Assembly: GCF_000346465.2 (NCBI RefSeq) | Contig: NC_034014.1 | Coordinates: 529,781 to 593,780, forward strand | Length of the DNA: 64,000 nt | Reading direction: 5' to 3' | Source of the DNA: Prunus persica | Taxonomy: Eukaryota; Streptophyta; Magnoliopsida; Rosales; Rosaceae | Shown: positions 12,060-23,486 of the stretch, one piece after another | How positions within the stretch are numbered: the first letter of the stretch is position 1 | Layout of the letters: every line of letters begins with the position of its first letter | Made by a program: the position numbers and the translations under genes | The notes under the pieces: model-generated | What the model was told of the DNA's origin: nothing | Seen by the model: the letters and a program-made list of their open reading frames with translations, nothing else | Databases searched by the model: none

Positions 12060-12250
12060 ACTATACTTTATTTATTAGGGTAAATTATTCAAATGGTCTT
12101 TAAATTTGTATATAATTTATATTTTGGTTCAATAAACTAAATTATTCGTTCAAATGGTCCACCAACTCTTTATATTAATCGACGCTTTAGTCCTACCGTT
12201 ATATTCTATCAATCTTGCCATCAAATATAAGGATAAAATGGTCCAGTTAA
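12060..12250. repeat. degraded dispersed repeat with AAATGGTCC words
   Basis: ATTATTCAAATGGTC at 12087, GTTCAAATGGTCC at 12139 and AAAATGGTCC at 12235 recur in an AT-rich stretch. Short 'nn-AAATGGTCC' repeats of this sort are common in non-coding parts of plant transposable elements. No terminal repeats or target duplication could be defined. Confidence 0.35.
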
Positions 12251-12750
12251 ATAAAATAGTAGATAAATTAAAAACTTAAAAAACTTAAAATTTTAAAAAT
12301 AAAAATAAAAACTATTTCCCAACTCTCAGCCCCCAACCCCCAACCCGATAACGCCATTGCCTTGCCCCATTGCCCCAACGCCTCCATCTTCTCTTCCCCA
12401 TAGCCCACCCTATCTTCCCCTCCCTCCATGTACAACCTTGAAAACAAGAGTAAAAAAAAATGGAGAGACAGAGTGAGAGAGTTTGAATTGAATGAATTTT
12501 CAGGCCTTCTTCGTCAGCAATTACAGAATAAATTTCAAGGCTTTTAGAGCTTGCTTTCTGTTCTGGGGATGGAGGAAGATGAAAATCGCAGGGGGGAGAG
12601 AGAAGAAAATCATAGGGAGGGGATGGGTTTTGTGGGTCTGGGTTCGTGGAGGCTGGGGTTTTGGGTTGTGGGTTCGTGTGGTTGGAGGTGGTGGTTCTTG
12701 GTTTAGTTTGCAGGCTTAATTGCAATAGTTGTGCAAATTTATTTGCAGAT

Positions 12751-12791
12751 TTGTTAATATAACCATGGATGGAGTTGTTAATATAACCATG

Positions 12792-12824
<33 letters not shown>
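12751..12824. repeat. 24-bp tandem duplication plus (AG)n microsatellite
   Basis: A 24-bp unit containing TAACCATGGATGGAG occurs at 12751-12774 and 12775-12798, followed directly by 13 AG dinucleotides. Replication slippage is the simple explanation. It encodes nothing convincing on either strand. Confidence 0.85.
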
Positions 12825-14688
12825 CATCGCAGTTGTGAGGGCATCACCTCAGCTTCGATGGCTGCAATATCTCATAGTTACATGATGGAGGTTCGAATCG
12901 CATAGGGGGCTAGGTCGTAGAGGGGGTCGCAAGGGGAAGGAGAAGGTGATGGGGGGTGGGTTACTTTTTGTTTTTTTTAATTAATTTTAAAAATAAAGAA
13001 AATTTTGTATTATTTAATTTTTAATCACATTGTTAGTAATGCGGCTGTTAATCAAGTATGCTTACAATACACGGTTTAATTATGTTTAAGAAGTACACAT
13101 ATGCATTGTATTTTTGTATATGGATTAAGATTTGGGAAATTTTGTTTTTAGCTTTCTGTTAGCAACAAAATGGATGAGTATTGAGACTTCAAAAGTCCTG
13201 AAAGACCAAACAGCAGGGCCAATGCATGGGCTTTCAAGGTATTCTTAGGGCTGAATTTGACCCTCAGTTGGCCCAAAGTGTATTTAGAAACCCATCCCTT
13301 AAACTTGCTTGCCACCGTCATCCAAAAACTACAAGTGAAGATATATCCATCCATTTTTTTTCCTTTTTTTCGCCCCAAAGTTAGCAAGGAGAGGGGGTTT
13401 TCTCACACACATTGTCAAGGTACTATAAAAAGTTCGAACTCGAGAATACTGATATGCAAGTCAATACCTATTTTTACTGAATTAGACCAAAAGTTTATAA
13501 ATAATAAAAAGAAGTAAAACAAAAACATTCTTTACACACAAAAAATTTTTTTGGTGAGGCCTTGTGCGGTTGCACATATCTTATGAATAGGGTCACTGAT
13601 GGATAAGGTGAGTCAACTCATTGTCCTTTATAAGTAAGTGCATGTTGTTGAAAACAAAAGAATTCTAAAATCGCTACCTCTCTACTCTATCTGTAATAAG
13701 TAGCGTACCTATTGATGCGGTACCTCGCCTCGTCGGAAAAACCATTGTAAATGCTTCAAATTGTTCCTTTGCTCAGCTGGTGATGGTGCACAGTTGCACA
13801 ATGCACAAATTACCTTATTTCCTTTTACTTTCATTTATTTTTATATTACTCTATTTACTTAAGTTTACAATGTAAATAAGGAAGTACTCTCCATTTGGAT
13901 TCAAATAAAAAAACAAGAAAATCAAATTCTCACCAAATCAAAATATGAAAAATCGATTTTAGTGCAAAATACGATTTAGGCTAAAAATGATGGCACATTA
14001 AGTCAATATATACTTCATAATAAAATCCCATAAAATCAAGTTTTCTTATTTGATGTGTAAGGAATAAAAGCCACCAAAAATTATCTTGAGAAAATGATTA
14101 TTTCGAAAAATCATTTTTCATACTTAGTCAATATTTTTACATAAAATAATTTTTCATATATGATATAAATGCATGAAAGAACCTAAGGTCAATCTAAGTA
14201 AAAAGCCTTAGATGTTTAATCCACAAAGAATTTGTAGGTCTTGTCGCCATGCCAACACAGGTCGGCTATATGTGAGTGTGCTAATCACTACTTCAAATCT
14301 CAAGTCAACTGATTTTTTCGTTTTGTTGCATAACATATTAAGACTTTGTCCAAGTGCATATTCACTCAACCGAAGGGGCATTGGTGTCCAAATATGAGTT
14401 TCATGTGTCATGTGGTTTTTCTTTTTGTTGATAAAAGCGATATTAAAAGGGGAATTCAAACATAAAATATCACATTAAACATAAAATGTCTAAATTTTTA
14501 TTTCTATCCAGGTCCTCCAAAATGAATGGACCGACCCTTGGTACAAACCACTTGTGTCATGCGGGGTATCCATAGTCATAAAACAGAAAAATAAGATACA
14601 AAACTATATGTACCCATTCCGTTCAAAATAATTGAACCCAAAATCATACATACATATATGCTCATGTCACGCATGTCCTATTAAAAAT
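12825..14688. other. intergenic, no gene recognised
   Basis: Low-complexity G-rich sequence up to 12.96 kb is followed by AT-rich DNA. No domain, tRNA, terminal repeat or conserved exon was recognised. Several open frames here are short and of atypical composition. Confidence 0.4.
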
Positions 14689-15738
14689 TCAAATCTCAAC
14701 GCAGCAACCCGATTGAACAAACCCAGAAAACTCATCAGGTACACTAATCTTCTCCAATTTACCATTTTGCCCTCCCTTCATTTCCTCTACCATATAGAAC
14801 CCTTGCTTTGCCCCTTGGTACTCCGACCCCATCACCAGGGTCCCACCCCCGACCGTCACTCCGCACGTTCCAACTCGGACCGCCGAGTCCAACTCACTCC
14901 AACTCGTCAATTTTCCCTCTCTCCCAACCCCAACGCATTGCCTCGGGCACTGGCCCACCTCCCACGCTCCGTCCACCCGCCTCCACCGACCCGACCCGAA
15001 CTCCAACGCCTCAGCGCCTCCCTCAAACACCCCTTGGCTCTCCGTGCCGTACCCGCTCACCACCCAAAACTCGTCCCCAATCACCACCCCCTGACACTCG
15101 TCTCGCTCCTGACTCATCTGAGTCAACTCAGTCCACTCGTCCAGTCTCAAATCATAAACCCACGCTGATTTCAACGCGTTCTTGTTCTCGTCGTGCCCAC
15201 CCGCCACGTAGACCCGACCCGAGTAGGACCCGATTGCAAAGAAGGAACGCTTGGACGGCATGTCGTTGCACTTTCTCCATTGAGAATTTGTGAAATCGTA
15301 CACAAACACGTCGGTGACCGGGTCGTAGCTCACCGGGTCCCATCCGCCCATCGCCACAAGCTTCCCTTCGCAGCTTGCCAGTTGACAAAACAAAGGCAAC
15401 CCATTTGGGTACTTGGGCACCGGGTCGACTCTCTGCCAAGAGCAACTCACCGGGTCAAACACGGCGATTCCGTAACTGGGAGAGTCGTTGGATTTGGGTC
15501 CGTCTGATTCTGATACGAGGGGCTCATGAGGAAGAGCTTGAACCAAGCATGCGACTTTATGGGTGTGGCCATTTTTCTTCCTGTGATGATAAAATTGTTG
15601 ACTTTCTAATAGCGTCCGCCATGGACGACAGACCTGGGAAGCAACTGGGTGCGCTGAGTAAGGCAACCTAGTCAAGCACTCGAGCCCGAGTTCTTCAGGC
15701 AGACCCGGAAACAATTGAGTCAACTTAAGATTCCACAT
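14689..15738 (-). CDS. kelch-repeat F-box protein (KFB type)
   Basis: Single exon of 349 residues read from the ATG at 15738. An upstream in-frame ATG at 15876 exists, but its extension is a Lys run from a poly-A tract and looks like leader. The F-box occupies about residues 8-50 (LFPGLPEELGLECL to the CRPW region) and would bind SKP1/ASK in an SCF ubiquitin ligase. Kelch repeats follow at about 125-165, 174-210 and 222-265, each with a GG/SG turn and a Trp (KLVAMGGWD, RVYVAGGHD, FWVVSGYG), forming the substrate-binding propeller. The closest remembered family is the Arabidopsis KFB01/20/39/50 group, which targets phenylalanine ammonia-lyase and B-type ARRs for degradation; the substrate here is inference. 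The coding strand is GC-rich compared with its surroundings. Confidence 0.87.
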   Translation of the reverse strand: MWNLKLTQLFPGLPEELGLECLTRLPYSAHPVASQVCRPWRTLLESQQFYHHRKKNGHTHKVACLVQALPHEPLVSESDGPKSNDSPSYGIAVFDPVSCSWQRVDPVPKYPNGLPLFCQLASCEGKLVAMGGWDPVSYDPVTDVFVYDFTNSQWRKCNDMPSKRSFFAIGSYSGRVYVAGGHDENKNALKSAWVYDLRLDEWTELTQMSQERDECQGVVIGDEFWVVSGYGTESQGVFEGGAEALEFGSGRWRRVDGAWEVGQCPRQCVGVGREGKLTSWSELDSAVRVGTCGVTVGGGTLVMGSEYQGAKQGFYMVEEMKGGQNGKLEKISVPDEFSGFVQSGCCVEI

Positions 15739-17985
15739 GTTAGCAAAGAAGTGAACTTTGAAGCAGAGCAAAGATGCAATTTTTGCAGGAAAGCAAAGAT
15801 GTAACTTTTGCAGCAAACTAGTTTTTTTTTTTTTTTTTTTTTTTGTGAGTGAGTGTGTTAGCTTTTCCCCGGCCATGAAGTTTGGGCATTTGACTATATA
15901 TAGATACAGTTGGGATGAAAAAACTGTATGTATTGCACAGGGGATGTCGGGAAAAAAATCCTGTTTCGGATTGGAAGGCGATTTTTTTCCAAAAAATATA
16001 TATTATTAAAATCTGGCGGTGGGCTCACAATAAGGGATAGATGATTTTTGACTAGTTGATAAAAAAAAAGAGATTATAGGATGGATAAGGGTCAGTGACT
16101 TAGAAGAAAATAAGAAAAGAAGAAAAAGAAAGGAGGGGTTGGATTGGATGAGGCCAAAAAGGAAGGGGGGCAACGCATAATGCAAATCAAATTCAAATTC
16201 AATGGACAACTGTACGCACATGGGGATGGGGATGAATGATTTATGATTCAATCCAGTTCAATGGACAATTGGACATGACAGGATGTGGGTCCCTTTTCAC
16301 ACATGGCATGTCACGGGAGGTCGTGATGTTATCAGGGTAAAACTGGCTTGCCACGTGGCGGATAAGTGGATAAATGTCTTTTTGCTGTGTCTATAGAATT
16401 CAATCAATAATTCAAGATTTTTTTTTTTATTTTTTTTTTATGAGGAGATGAGGATGAGAATGATGAGTTTGAATTTGGTGTCACCTTCTTAGTTATTATT
16501 AGTTACTCAGTTGAATCTTGGATTACTTCAATTGGTGAAGGAGACCTTTTTATTTTATTTTATAAAATAATCAAATAGTTACTTCATTAGATAAACTTCA
16601 ACGGTACAATCAAATACATCAAAAAGATGTCTAAAATACCAATTTTAAGAAGGCAACAAACTAACATATTGAAGAAGGAGAGAACAGCTAGAGTTTGAGG
16701 GTTGGTTTTATATGTATTGGTGAGAGAGACTTGGGGCTCAGCAATAGGTTGATATGAAGATTAGATTTGTTAGTCTCATCCACTCTTGTTTTAAAAAGTA
16801 TTGTGGAATAACTGTCTATGTGCTTGTGAAATATCTCATGAGTGTTTTTTTAGTACAAGAGATAGTCTAAATTACGAGAGATTCTCATGCAATACGGATA
16901 TCTTTTTTTGCTATCCTCGACTAATAACGCAATGACACGTAGGATAACTTTTCTATGTGTCATTGTGTTATTGGTCGGAAATAGCAAAACAGTGTTATCC
17001 ACGTTGCAAGTAAGTATTTTTGCTAAACTACAGCCTATAAGAGATGAGATTTCTCACACACACAATCGAGATACCATGAGGTTCAAATCTGAGACCTCTT
17101 TTTTACAGATCAAAGCTCTTTTCAACTAGGCTAGATCCTGTTGATAAATCTCATGAGTTTTTAGTTTCATTTAGAGGCTTCGTTTCAAGAATAATTGTGT
17201 TTGACTTCATTTGTGTTGTTACTTAATTCTATTGACAAACACCTTGACCATCAACCTCATAAAGAATTCAAGTAGAGGATTTCCTTTTGTGGGCAATACA
17301 TATTTATGGAGTTCAAAGTTTTAGCTTCAAATCTTCAATGTTTGTGTTCCGCAGTATTTGTATTCCTCAACGTTTTTCTGACAAACGATGCCATTAGTTA
17401 ATTTGGCAAATCAATCAAACTAAAATAAGTATTCTCAAGTCTAATCCACACAAATAAGAATGGATTAATATTGTTTAGAATGAATGAGTCAAATTTGAGT
17501 GGCTTTAGATATAAGCTTTTTGAAAGCCTCTACTAAAGTTGTGGTAAACCTATTAGCTATAGATGCTTATAGGAATTATTATGTTTAATTTATTCCACTC
17601 CAGCACAGTTGACCCCAACATCAAATAATTATGGATACGTAATCAATGATCTTACTCATAAAATAAAAATGCATCTTACATTATTTTTCTGATAACTTAT
17701 ACATAGGAACAAGGAATAATACTACCACGTCAAACTTCGACAACTTTACTAAAATGTACATCCAGTCAGTCACGTTTGATCCATCAAATCAAATAAACAT
17801 TTGATTTGATCTTCTTCACAATAACAATTGCAAAATTTGGATGTGACTGAAAACGACCTTATTTCAGAATTCGTTCATAATAGCTGCAGCAGCACAGAAA
17901 AAAAAGAAGAAAAGATAAGAGTCAGTATTTTTGCATGCAAATCATCATCGTGAAGAGGTTTACAAACAAGTTCAATACAATCAAC
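15739..17985. other. intergenic between F-box and transporter genes
   Basis: Poly-A/T tracts at 15823-15844 and 16420-16440 and AT-rich sequence; the F-box promoter occupies the left part. An imperfect hairpin lies at 16906-16989 (listed separately). No gene seen. Confidence 0.45.
16906..16989. repeat. 84-bp imperfect hairpin
   Basis: Arms of 33 bases at 16906-16938 and 16957-16989 pair at 28 positions, and two of the five mismatches would be G-U pairs in RNA. The loop is 18 bases. Arm ends read TTTTGCTAT and ATAGCAAAA. It may be a short MITE or a hairpin RNA locus. Confidence 0.65.
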
Positions 17986-19437
17986 TTACCCCCCAAAGTC
18001 TTCATAATCTGCTAGCTTTTTCACAACATGGTTGAAGTCAAGCCACATTGCAGCTTGGAAAATCTTCATGCAGAAGTACCAAATGATCCCAACCGCAGTC
18101 AGCACAGCAATCACCAAGTATATAATTTTTGTGCCAACACAAATTACGTACACCAAAAACCCAAATGGAATGAACAACACTGCTATCAACCACCTCAGCC
18201 TGGTAATTGGAATTTTAAAGGGCCTCTCCACACCTGGAAACTTCACCCTCAACCAAATAAAAGCCGACAATTCGACTAGCATGCCCAGACTGTTTAAAAC
18301 ATTCACCAAGGATGTGACATGCCTGAAATTCATGTAAGAAACCAGGACTGATATCACTGTTGGGATCATAATTCCCAACCAGGGTGTATTGAACCGTTTG
18401 GACCGCACACCGAAAAGTTTCGGTAACAAGCCTAATTCAGCCATGCCAGAAAGCTGGTATGAACAGCTGCTCAATTGCGACTGATACACACCAATGCCAG
18501 ATAAAAAGGCTCCAATCCTAACCCATTTTTTGAACCTTTTCCCCACAATTTTTTCTCCAACAACAGTGTAAAACCCATCAACCCAGTCATCTAGGTCGAG
18601 GGACATAGCCCCAGTTGCAGCCAGCATAGGTATCAAAGAAGTCAAGCAAGTCAACAACCCAGCTGAGAGAAATGCTTTTGGTAATGTCTTGGAGGGTTTC
18701 TTAACACCCTCTACAACTAAAGTACTTACATTGTCCCAACAATTCAAGTTCCAAAACAGGGAATTGAAGAACAATGGCCATTCTTTTTTCCTACCCTTCT
18801 GGCCCAAAACAGCCCATTTGCTAGGATCAATCTTGGGAATTGCAAAAACAGAAATTACTAAGAATGGCAAGTATGACAAAACCCCCAAAGATATTGCAGC
18901 ATAGCCTACAGTAGGCAAACCAATGAAGTTGAGAACAGAGAGCAACATGGTTGAAACAGAGATAACTAAATAGTGAGGCAAGGGTGAGAAGGAAGTTGGC
19001 AGTATTGGATCAATGTAGTCTATACAGAGAACAGGGTAGGAAGATAAGTTTATGACAGCACTAAGAAACTTCCAGAAACCAACAAGGAAGCCCCAGAAGG
19101 GACCGAAGGCTTGGTGAGTCCATATGACAAAGCCACCATTGCCGGGAAAGGCCGTGGCCAGCTCAGCAGTGACAAGGGCCTCAGGGATGCTCCAAATGAC
19201 TGGGAAGAGTAGAAAGCCAAGGATGGCAAATAAAGGCCCCCCAGAGCCAACAATGGACTCTGTGCCATAAGGGCCACCAGAGACTTGAAAGTAAATGAGG
19301 AAAACTAAAGGGATGAATGACAGCCTTTTGCTTTTGATCTTGGTGGTGCTAAACATTGGAGGTTCTTGTACCGCTTCTTGTTTTTCATTTTCAGGAAGAA
19401 CGGTTTTTGAATTTGGAGAAGAATTGGCGGCTTTCAT
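17986..19437 (-). CDS. polyamine-uptake-type APC transporter (divergent paralogue)
   Basis: Intronless, 483 residues. A hydrophilic N-terminus of about 35 residues precedes about 12 predicted membrane segments of the APC superfamily (LAT/PUT group). [29 protein letters not shown] and RFNTPWLGI match plant PUT transporters, which bring putrescine, spermidine and paraquat into the cell or across endomembranes. Two conserved spots differ from the neighbouring paralogues. The first-helix GGPYGEE is GGPYGTE (54-60), and the STLAGEV motif is STLVVEGV (238-245), one residue longer. Transport specificity may therefore differ. A truncated copy lies at 31.1-31.6 kb. Three PUT genes in 8 kb indicate local duplication. 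Confidence 0.88.
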   Translation of the reverse strand: MKAANSSPNSKTVLPENEKQEAVQEPPMFSTTKIKSKRLSFIPLVFLIYFQVSGGPYGTESIVGSGGPLFAILGFLLFPVIWSIPEALVTAELATAFPGNGGFVIWTHQAFGPFWGFLVGFWKFLSAVINLSSYPVLCIDYIDPILPTSFSPLPHYLVISVSTMLLSVLNFIGLPTVGYAAISLGVLSYLPFLVISVFAIPKIDPSKWAVLGQKGRKKEWPLFFNSLFWNLNCWDNVSTLVVEGVKKPSKTLPKAFLSAGLLTCLTSLIPMLAATGAMSLDLDDWVDGFYTVVGEKIVGKRFKKWVRIGAFLSGIGVYQSQLSSCSYQLSGMAELGLLPKLFGVRSKRFNTPWLGIMIPTVISVLVSYMNFRHVTSLVNVLNSLGMLVELSAFIWLRVKFPGVERPFKIPITRLRWLIAVLFIPFGFLVYVICVGTKIIYLVIAVLTAVGIIWYFCMKIFQAAMWLDFNHVVKKLADYEDFGG

Positions 19438-20303
19438 GGTGTTTTCTTTAGTTGGGATTTCTTGGATGTTTTAATGGAAAATTTTCAAATGTGGGTGGTG
19501 TGTGATTGGGTTCCAAGATTGTTGGTGGTGGTTGGATTGGAAGGCTAGTTGCCTATATAACTTGGTTCATGTGGCATGAAACAAATGCTGTCAAAATGCA
19601 TGTAAATTATTATACTCAATCTTTCTGCAGTTTGTATTGAGCATGCTAGTTTCTTGGAAATTGCTTGTACCAGTACATTGTTGTCACTTGTGAGAAAGAG
19701 CTAGTTTGTACTATAAACTATAATCCATCACAACTTCCATGCACATACACATAATATTACAAAGTACATATTTTAGCAGCTGGTAAATTCATGTGGCAAC
19801 AAAAGTTCTGATTTAACTCAAAACATGGATACAACCCTTGCCTACTTTCAATCCCATCCCGTTCATGCCTCTCTTCTTGTACTGGTTATGCTTCTTTCTC
19901 AGAAATTTCTTGGGCGCCTAGACAACAAAAGAAGAAGAAGAAGAAGAACAAAAAATAAACAGAGAGCTTAAGAAATAGGGCTGCAGCAAACAGAGAGCTT
20001 TGAACCATCACACTGCATCTCCTTCATTTTCTATTACAAGTGCATGACATAGGATGCATAACAGTTGCATATTATGTATATACTTGGTCACCTAATCACA
20101 ACCCCATTTGAGTATATATATAACTAGCAAGCAAAGTTCATTTTTCTATGGTTTATTCATTTCCATGGCGCGGTTCATTCTGAACTAGCTTTTCTGATTG
20201 GAGATATTTGTTTATTCCATCAGAAGTTGCCTCTTTGTGTATTTCATTCATCACTCAGAATGAGAAATCAGAACAACAACTAAAGGAAAAAAAGATAGGA
20301 AAT
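19438..20303. other. 5' flank of first PUT gene
   Basis: The part to about 19800 is duplicated at 31643-32019. A (GAA)n stretch lies near 19930-19948. No coding sequence was recognised before the tRNA gene. Confidence 0.55.
19554..19560 (-). promoter_or_regulatory. probable TATA box of the first PUT gene
   Basis: Reads TATATAG on the minus strand about 120 bp before the ATG at 19437. The same motif is kept in the duplicated upstream segment near 31.79 kb. Confidence 0.5.
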
Positions 20304-20375
20304 TGCGTTTGCCGGGAGTCGAACCCGGGTCTATTGCTTGGAAGGCAATTATCCTAACCGTTGGACTACAAACGC
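20304..20375 (-). tRNA. tRNA-Gly (TCC), copy 1
   Basis: A 72-nt minus-strand cloverleaf with anticodon TCC (plus-strand GGA inside GCTTGGAAGGC). Acceptor arms GCGTTTG and CAAACGC pair perfectly. A-box and B-box sequences (TAGTCCAACGG-type and GGTTCGACTCC) are intact. Downstream on the minus strand is a run of seven T, a Pol III terminator. Two further copies occur in the window with one G-T wobble in the same stem. Confidence 0.95.
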
Positions 20376-20739
20376 TTCTGTTGTCAATTTTGCCAGACCA
20401 ACAGTCAAATCCATTTCAGTTTTTTTTTAACTGATTGGACTCTGTTCTTCATGCCTAGAGCTTGACCCAAACTTCAGTTCTGTGGGCTTCATATAAACCT
20501 ATTGGGCTAAACTCATTAGGCCTCGGATTAGCTAGTGGGTTTGACAAAAGACAAAAGGTTGCTTTGGGCTGAAATATATTCTGTCTAGGCCTGGATTTTG
20601 AACTTTGGTACTTTTTGGTCTGAAAATCATCTCCATAGAAGTTCCAACTTCCAAGTTAGTTGTTTGATATCAAGGGCTAACCCCTCAACAATTTTCTTAC
20701 CGTTCTTGTTCATGGTTTTATATCCTTATTATCAATCCC

Positions 20740-20908
20740 GATCTTTTGGACTACAAAGGTTCAAAAGATTTGTGGTCACTCACTATTGAATATAAATACA
20801 ACGGTTCACTCACTTTTGCACTCATTTTAAGAAACTTTTTTGAACAATTGGATTAATATCCAACGGTAAGTGACTATAATCTCTTAGACTCCTGTAGTCC
20901 AAGAGATC
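20740..20908. mobile_element. MITE-like inverted-repeat element, copy 1
   Basis: 169 bp starting GATCTTTTGGACTAC and ending GTAGTCCAAGAGATC. It is the same length and clearly related to the element at 26132-26300. An inner inverted repeat (GGTCACTCAC/GTGAGTGACC type) is degraded in this copy. No coding capacity, so a non-autonomous DNA transposon is likely. The target duplication could not be fixed. Confidence 0.75.
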
Positions 20909-22026
20909 GAAACTATCCTTATCATATGCCCATACTTGTTGATTCACCATCATTGGCCGTCATAAGTGTGATCTTGACATAATTAAACTAAATTCGCTTT
21001 TCTATAGTTGCTTAGATAATTAATATTTTGAATTACACATAGTTCCTTTCATAATTACGGTTACGTAATCTATTTAACTTTATGTATGAAGTTGAGACAT
21101 AAAAAAACTACATATAATAAAGGTTGAAACTCAATAAACTTCAAAGTACTAAAACGAAATTTATCACAATTACTATTTGTGATCAACCCCTTTTTTTGGT
21201 ATAGATGTAAACCTCAAATTCAAAGTTATTGTGGGCAAAGGTAATATCACATGAATAATTAAAAGAGCAGTGAAATAAATCAACTCGGGCATATTCATAA
21301 GAGTGTTGTTATTTCCATCACATGTCTTATTTCCCAACCTACCTTTATCTTTAAAATTTTAAAGACAACTTACCTCTTTGTAAAATGTCTTCTAAAGACT
21401 TAGGGAAAAAACACCAACTCAAATTTATTCCATGTTTAGCAATATTATTTTAATTCTTTTTTGGGTCTCCAATGTGTTGTTTCTATTCCTTTAAACTTTC
21501 TCTTTTTACGTACAAATGGAACACATTAGAAAATTGCCCTTCAAATGTACACCTTTCTCTTTAAAATATGGGTAAAAATAACAGTAATCATTTATAAATT
21601 TTTTTGAAAAGACGAAAAAAGAAATAAATATCTTATGCTAATATGTCCATGTATAATACTACCTATATGAAAAAGATTTATATAATATACATATATAAAG
21701 TATGAAACGTGTGGATATTATTGATTTGTAGATAGAAACATATGCAGATACTTGCGTGTTAGATTTGCGTTTGTATTGCTTTTTCATTTTTCTCCCCCAT
21801 CCTAAGGTAAGGACCACTTACGAGCTTTTCACATTTCATTTTCTCTGAATTTGAGCAAACCAAGTTCATGAGCGGTATATATAGATATCCATGCATTGAA
21901 TAGTGCAATTGAAAATCTGGAAGCAACTTGACCTTCTATAATTCAGATTCTGTCCAACTAACTTTCAAAATCTTGGGTCCCCCCAGGCACAACAAAAAGC
22001 CAAGCCAGCAAAACCCCCACTTGAAT
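20909..22026. other. intergenic, promoter side of second PUT gene
   Basis: AT-rich with no gene recognised. A TATATATA motif at about 21876-21883 lies 170 bp before the start codon. Confidence 0.45.
21876..21883 (+). promoter_or_regulatory. probable TATA box of the second PUT gene
   Basis: TATATATA after GAGCGG at 21870, in an otherwise mixed-composition stretch. The distance to the ATG at 22056 would give a leader of roughly 145 bases. Confidence 0.45.
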
Positions 22027-22044
22027 ATGAATTTTATTGATTGA
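22027..22044 (+). other. short upstream ORF before second PUT gene
   Basis: ATG, four more codons and TGA, ending 11 bases before the main ATG. It would encode a five-residue peptide. Tiny uORFs can lower translation of the main frame; whether this one is in the transcript depends on the real start site. Confidence 0.4.
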
Positions 22045-22055
22045 CATCCAACAAG

Positions 22056-23486
22056 ATGCAAAGCATGAGAGCCTCAGAATTTTCCACAAGCTCCCAATCC
22101 CTTCTTGAACAAGAACAAACAGAATCACAACCTAAAATCACCACCAAGAATCCCAAGAAGCTAGCATTTCTTCCACTTGTCTTCCTCATCTACTTTGAAG
22201 TCTCTGGAGGCCCCTATGGTGAAGAATCAGCTGTGGGGGCTGCTGGTCCTCTCTTTGCCATTCTTGGCTTCCTCATCTTCCCCTTCATTTGGAGCATCCC
22301 TGAGGCCCTTGTCACGGCTGAGCTGGCCACCGCCTACCCCGGCAACGGCGGCTTTGTCATTTGGGCACACCAAGCTTTTGGTCCCTTCTGGGGCTCCCTC
22401 ATGGGCTCTTGGAAATTCCTCAGTGGGGTCATCAACTTGGCTTCATATCCAATTCTTTGTGTAGACTATCTCAAGCTGGTAATTCCCATTTTCTCTTCTG
22501 GCCTACCTCGCTTTGTTGCTGTATTTGTCTCAACTTTGGTGCTATCGTTTCTCAACTACTCTGGTTTGAGTATAGTTGGTTACACTGCAGTAGGTTTAGG
22601 GATTGTGTCACTTTGTCCATTTATAATAATGTCTTTGGTTGCAATCCCCAAGATTGATCCAAGCAGATGGATCAGTTTGGGTCAGAAGGGTGTTAAAAGA
22701 GATTGGACATTATTTATCAATACCCTATTTTGGAACTTGAATTTTTGGGACAATGCTAGTACTCTAGCTGGTGAAGTAGAAGAACCCCAAAAGCTATACC
22801 CAAAAGCACTTTTTTCTGCTGGCATTCTCACATGTTTGGGTTACGTAATTCCTCTCCTGGCTGCAACTGGTGCTATTCCACTTGACCAAGAAGATTGGGT
22901 TGATGGGTATTTAGCTTCTGCTGGGGAAATGATTGCTGGGAAATGGCTGAAATTCTGGATTGAAATTGGTGCAGTTTTATCAATTATTGGACTGTTCGAG
23001 GCCCAGTTAAGTAGTTGTGCATACCAACTTTTAGGTATGGCAGACTTGGGAATTTTACCAATGATTTTTGGGGCAAGGTCCAAATGGTTCAACACCCCTT
23101 GGTTAGGAATTCTGATTTCAACAGTCATAGCACTTTCTGTTTCTTACTTGGATTTCACAGACATTATATCTTCTGCCAATTTCTTGTACAGCTTGGGGAT
23201 GCTATTGGAATTTGCATCTTTTCTTTGGTTGAGGGTGAAGTTTCCAGCTCTGAAAAGGCCTTTTGAAGTTCCAATGGGCCTGCCAGGGCTGGTGGTTATG
23301 TGCTTGATTCCATCTGGTTTTTTGGTCTATGTGTTGGCTGTGGCCACCAAAGCTGTTTATTTGGTTAGTGCATTGATGACTCTGTTTGGTGTTGCCTGGT
23401 ACCTTTTCATGAATCTCAGCAAATCAAAGATGTGGTTTGATTTCAAAATGGAAGAAGAAAAATTGGACAATGAGGAAAGAGCTTAG
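22056..23486 (+). CDS. polyamine-uptake-type APC transporter
   Basis: Intronless, 476 residues from the ATG at 22056; the frame stays open 15 bases further but only with a TTG. A hydrophilic Ser/Gln-rich N-terminus of about 35 residues is followed by about 12 hydrophobic segments. PUT/LAT hallmarks are canonical: [10 protein letters not shown] in the first helix, [47 protein letters not shown], and [12 protein letters not shown]. This family performs proton-coupled uptake of polyamines and is also linked to paraquat sensitivity in Arabidopsis (RMV1). Compared with the divergent paralogue at 18-19.4 kb, all conserved positions are kept. It is convergent with the third copy, about 0.8 kb away. 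Which Arabidopsis PUT is closest cannot be decided by eye. Confidence 0.92.
   Translation: MQSMRASEFSTSSQSLLEQEQTESQPKITTKNPKKLAFLPLVFLIYFEVSGGPYGEESAVGAAGPLFAILGFLIFPFIWSIPEALVTAELATAYPGNGGFVIWAHQAFGPFWGSLMGSWKFLSGVINLASYPILCVDYLKLVIPIFSSGLPRFVAVFVSTLVLSFLNYSGLSIVGYTAVGLGIVSLCPFIIMSLVAIPKIDPSRWISLGQKGVKRDWTLFINTLFWNLNFWDNASTLAGEVEEPQKLYPKALFSAGILTCLGYVIPLLAATGAIPLDQEDWVDGYLASAGEMIAGKWLKFWIEIGAVLSIIGLFEAQLSSCAYQLLGMADLGILPMIFGARSKWFNTPWLGILISTVIALSVSYLDFTDIISSANFLYSLGMLLEFASFLWLRVKFPALKRPFEVPMGLPGLVVMCLIPSGFLVYVLAVATKAVYLVSALMTLFGVAWYLFMNLSKSKMWFDFKMEEEKLDNEERA

Noticed and set aside
12312..12827. Minus-strand frame of 171 codons
   Set aside because: It begins in an (AG)n microsatellite and consists of low-complexity Pro/Ser/Trp-rich translation; no domain recognised.
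14632..15507. Plus-strand frames of up to 178 codons
   Set aside because: They are antisense to the GC-rich F-box/kelch gene, with Pro/Arg/Thr-rich composition typical of shadow frames.
15739..15876. N-terminal extension of the F-box protein to an upstream ATG
   Set aside because: The extension is a Lys run from a poly-A tract plus unconserved residues; the F-box protein family starts close to the internal Met.
22041..22055. Start of the second PUT gene at TTG
   Set aside because: Plant nuclear genes rarely start at TTG; an ATG 15 bases downstream keeps the whole transporter core.
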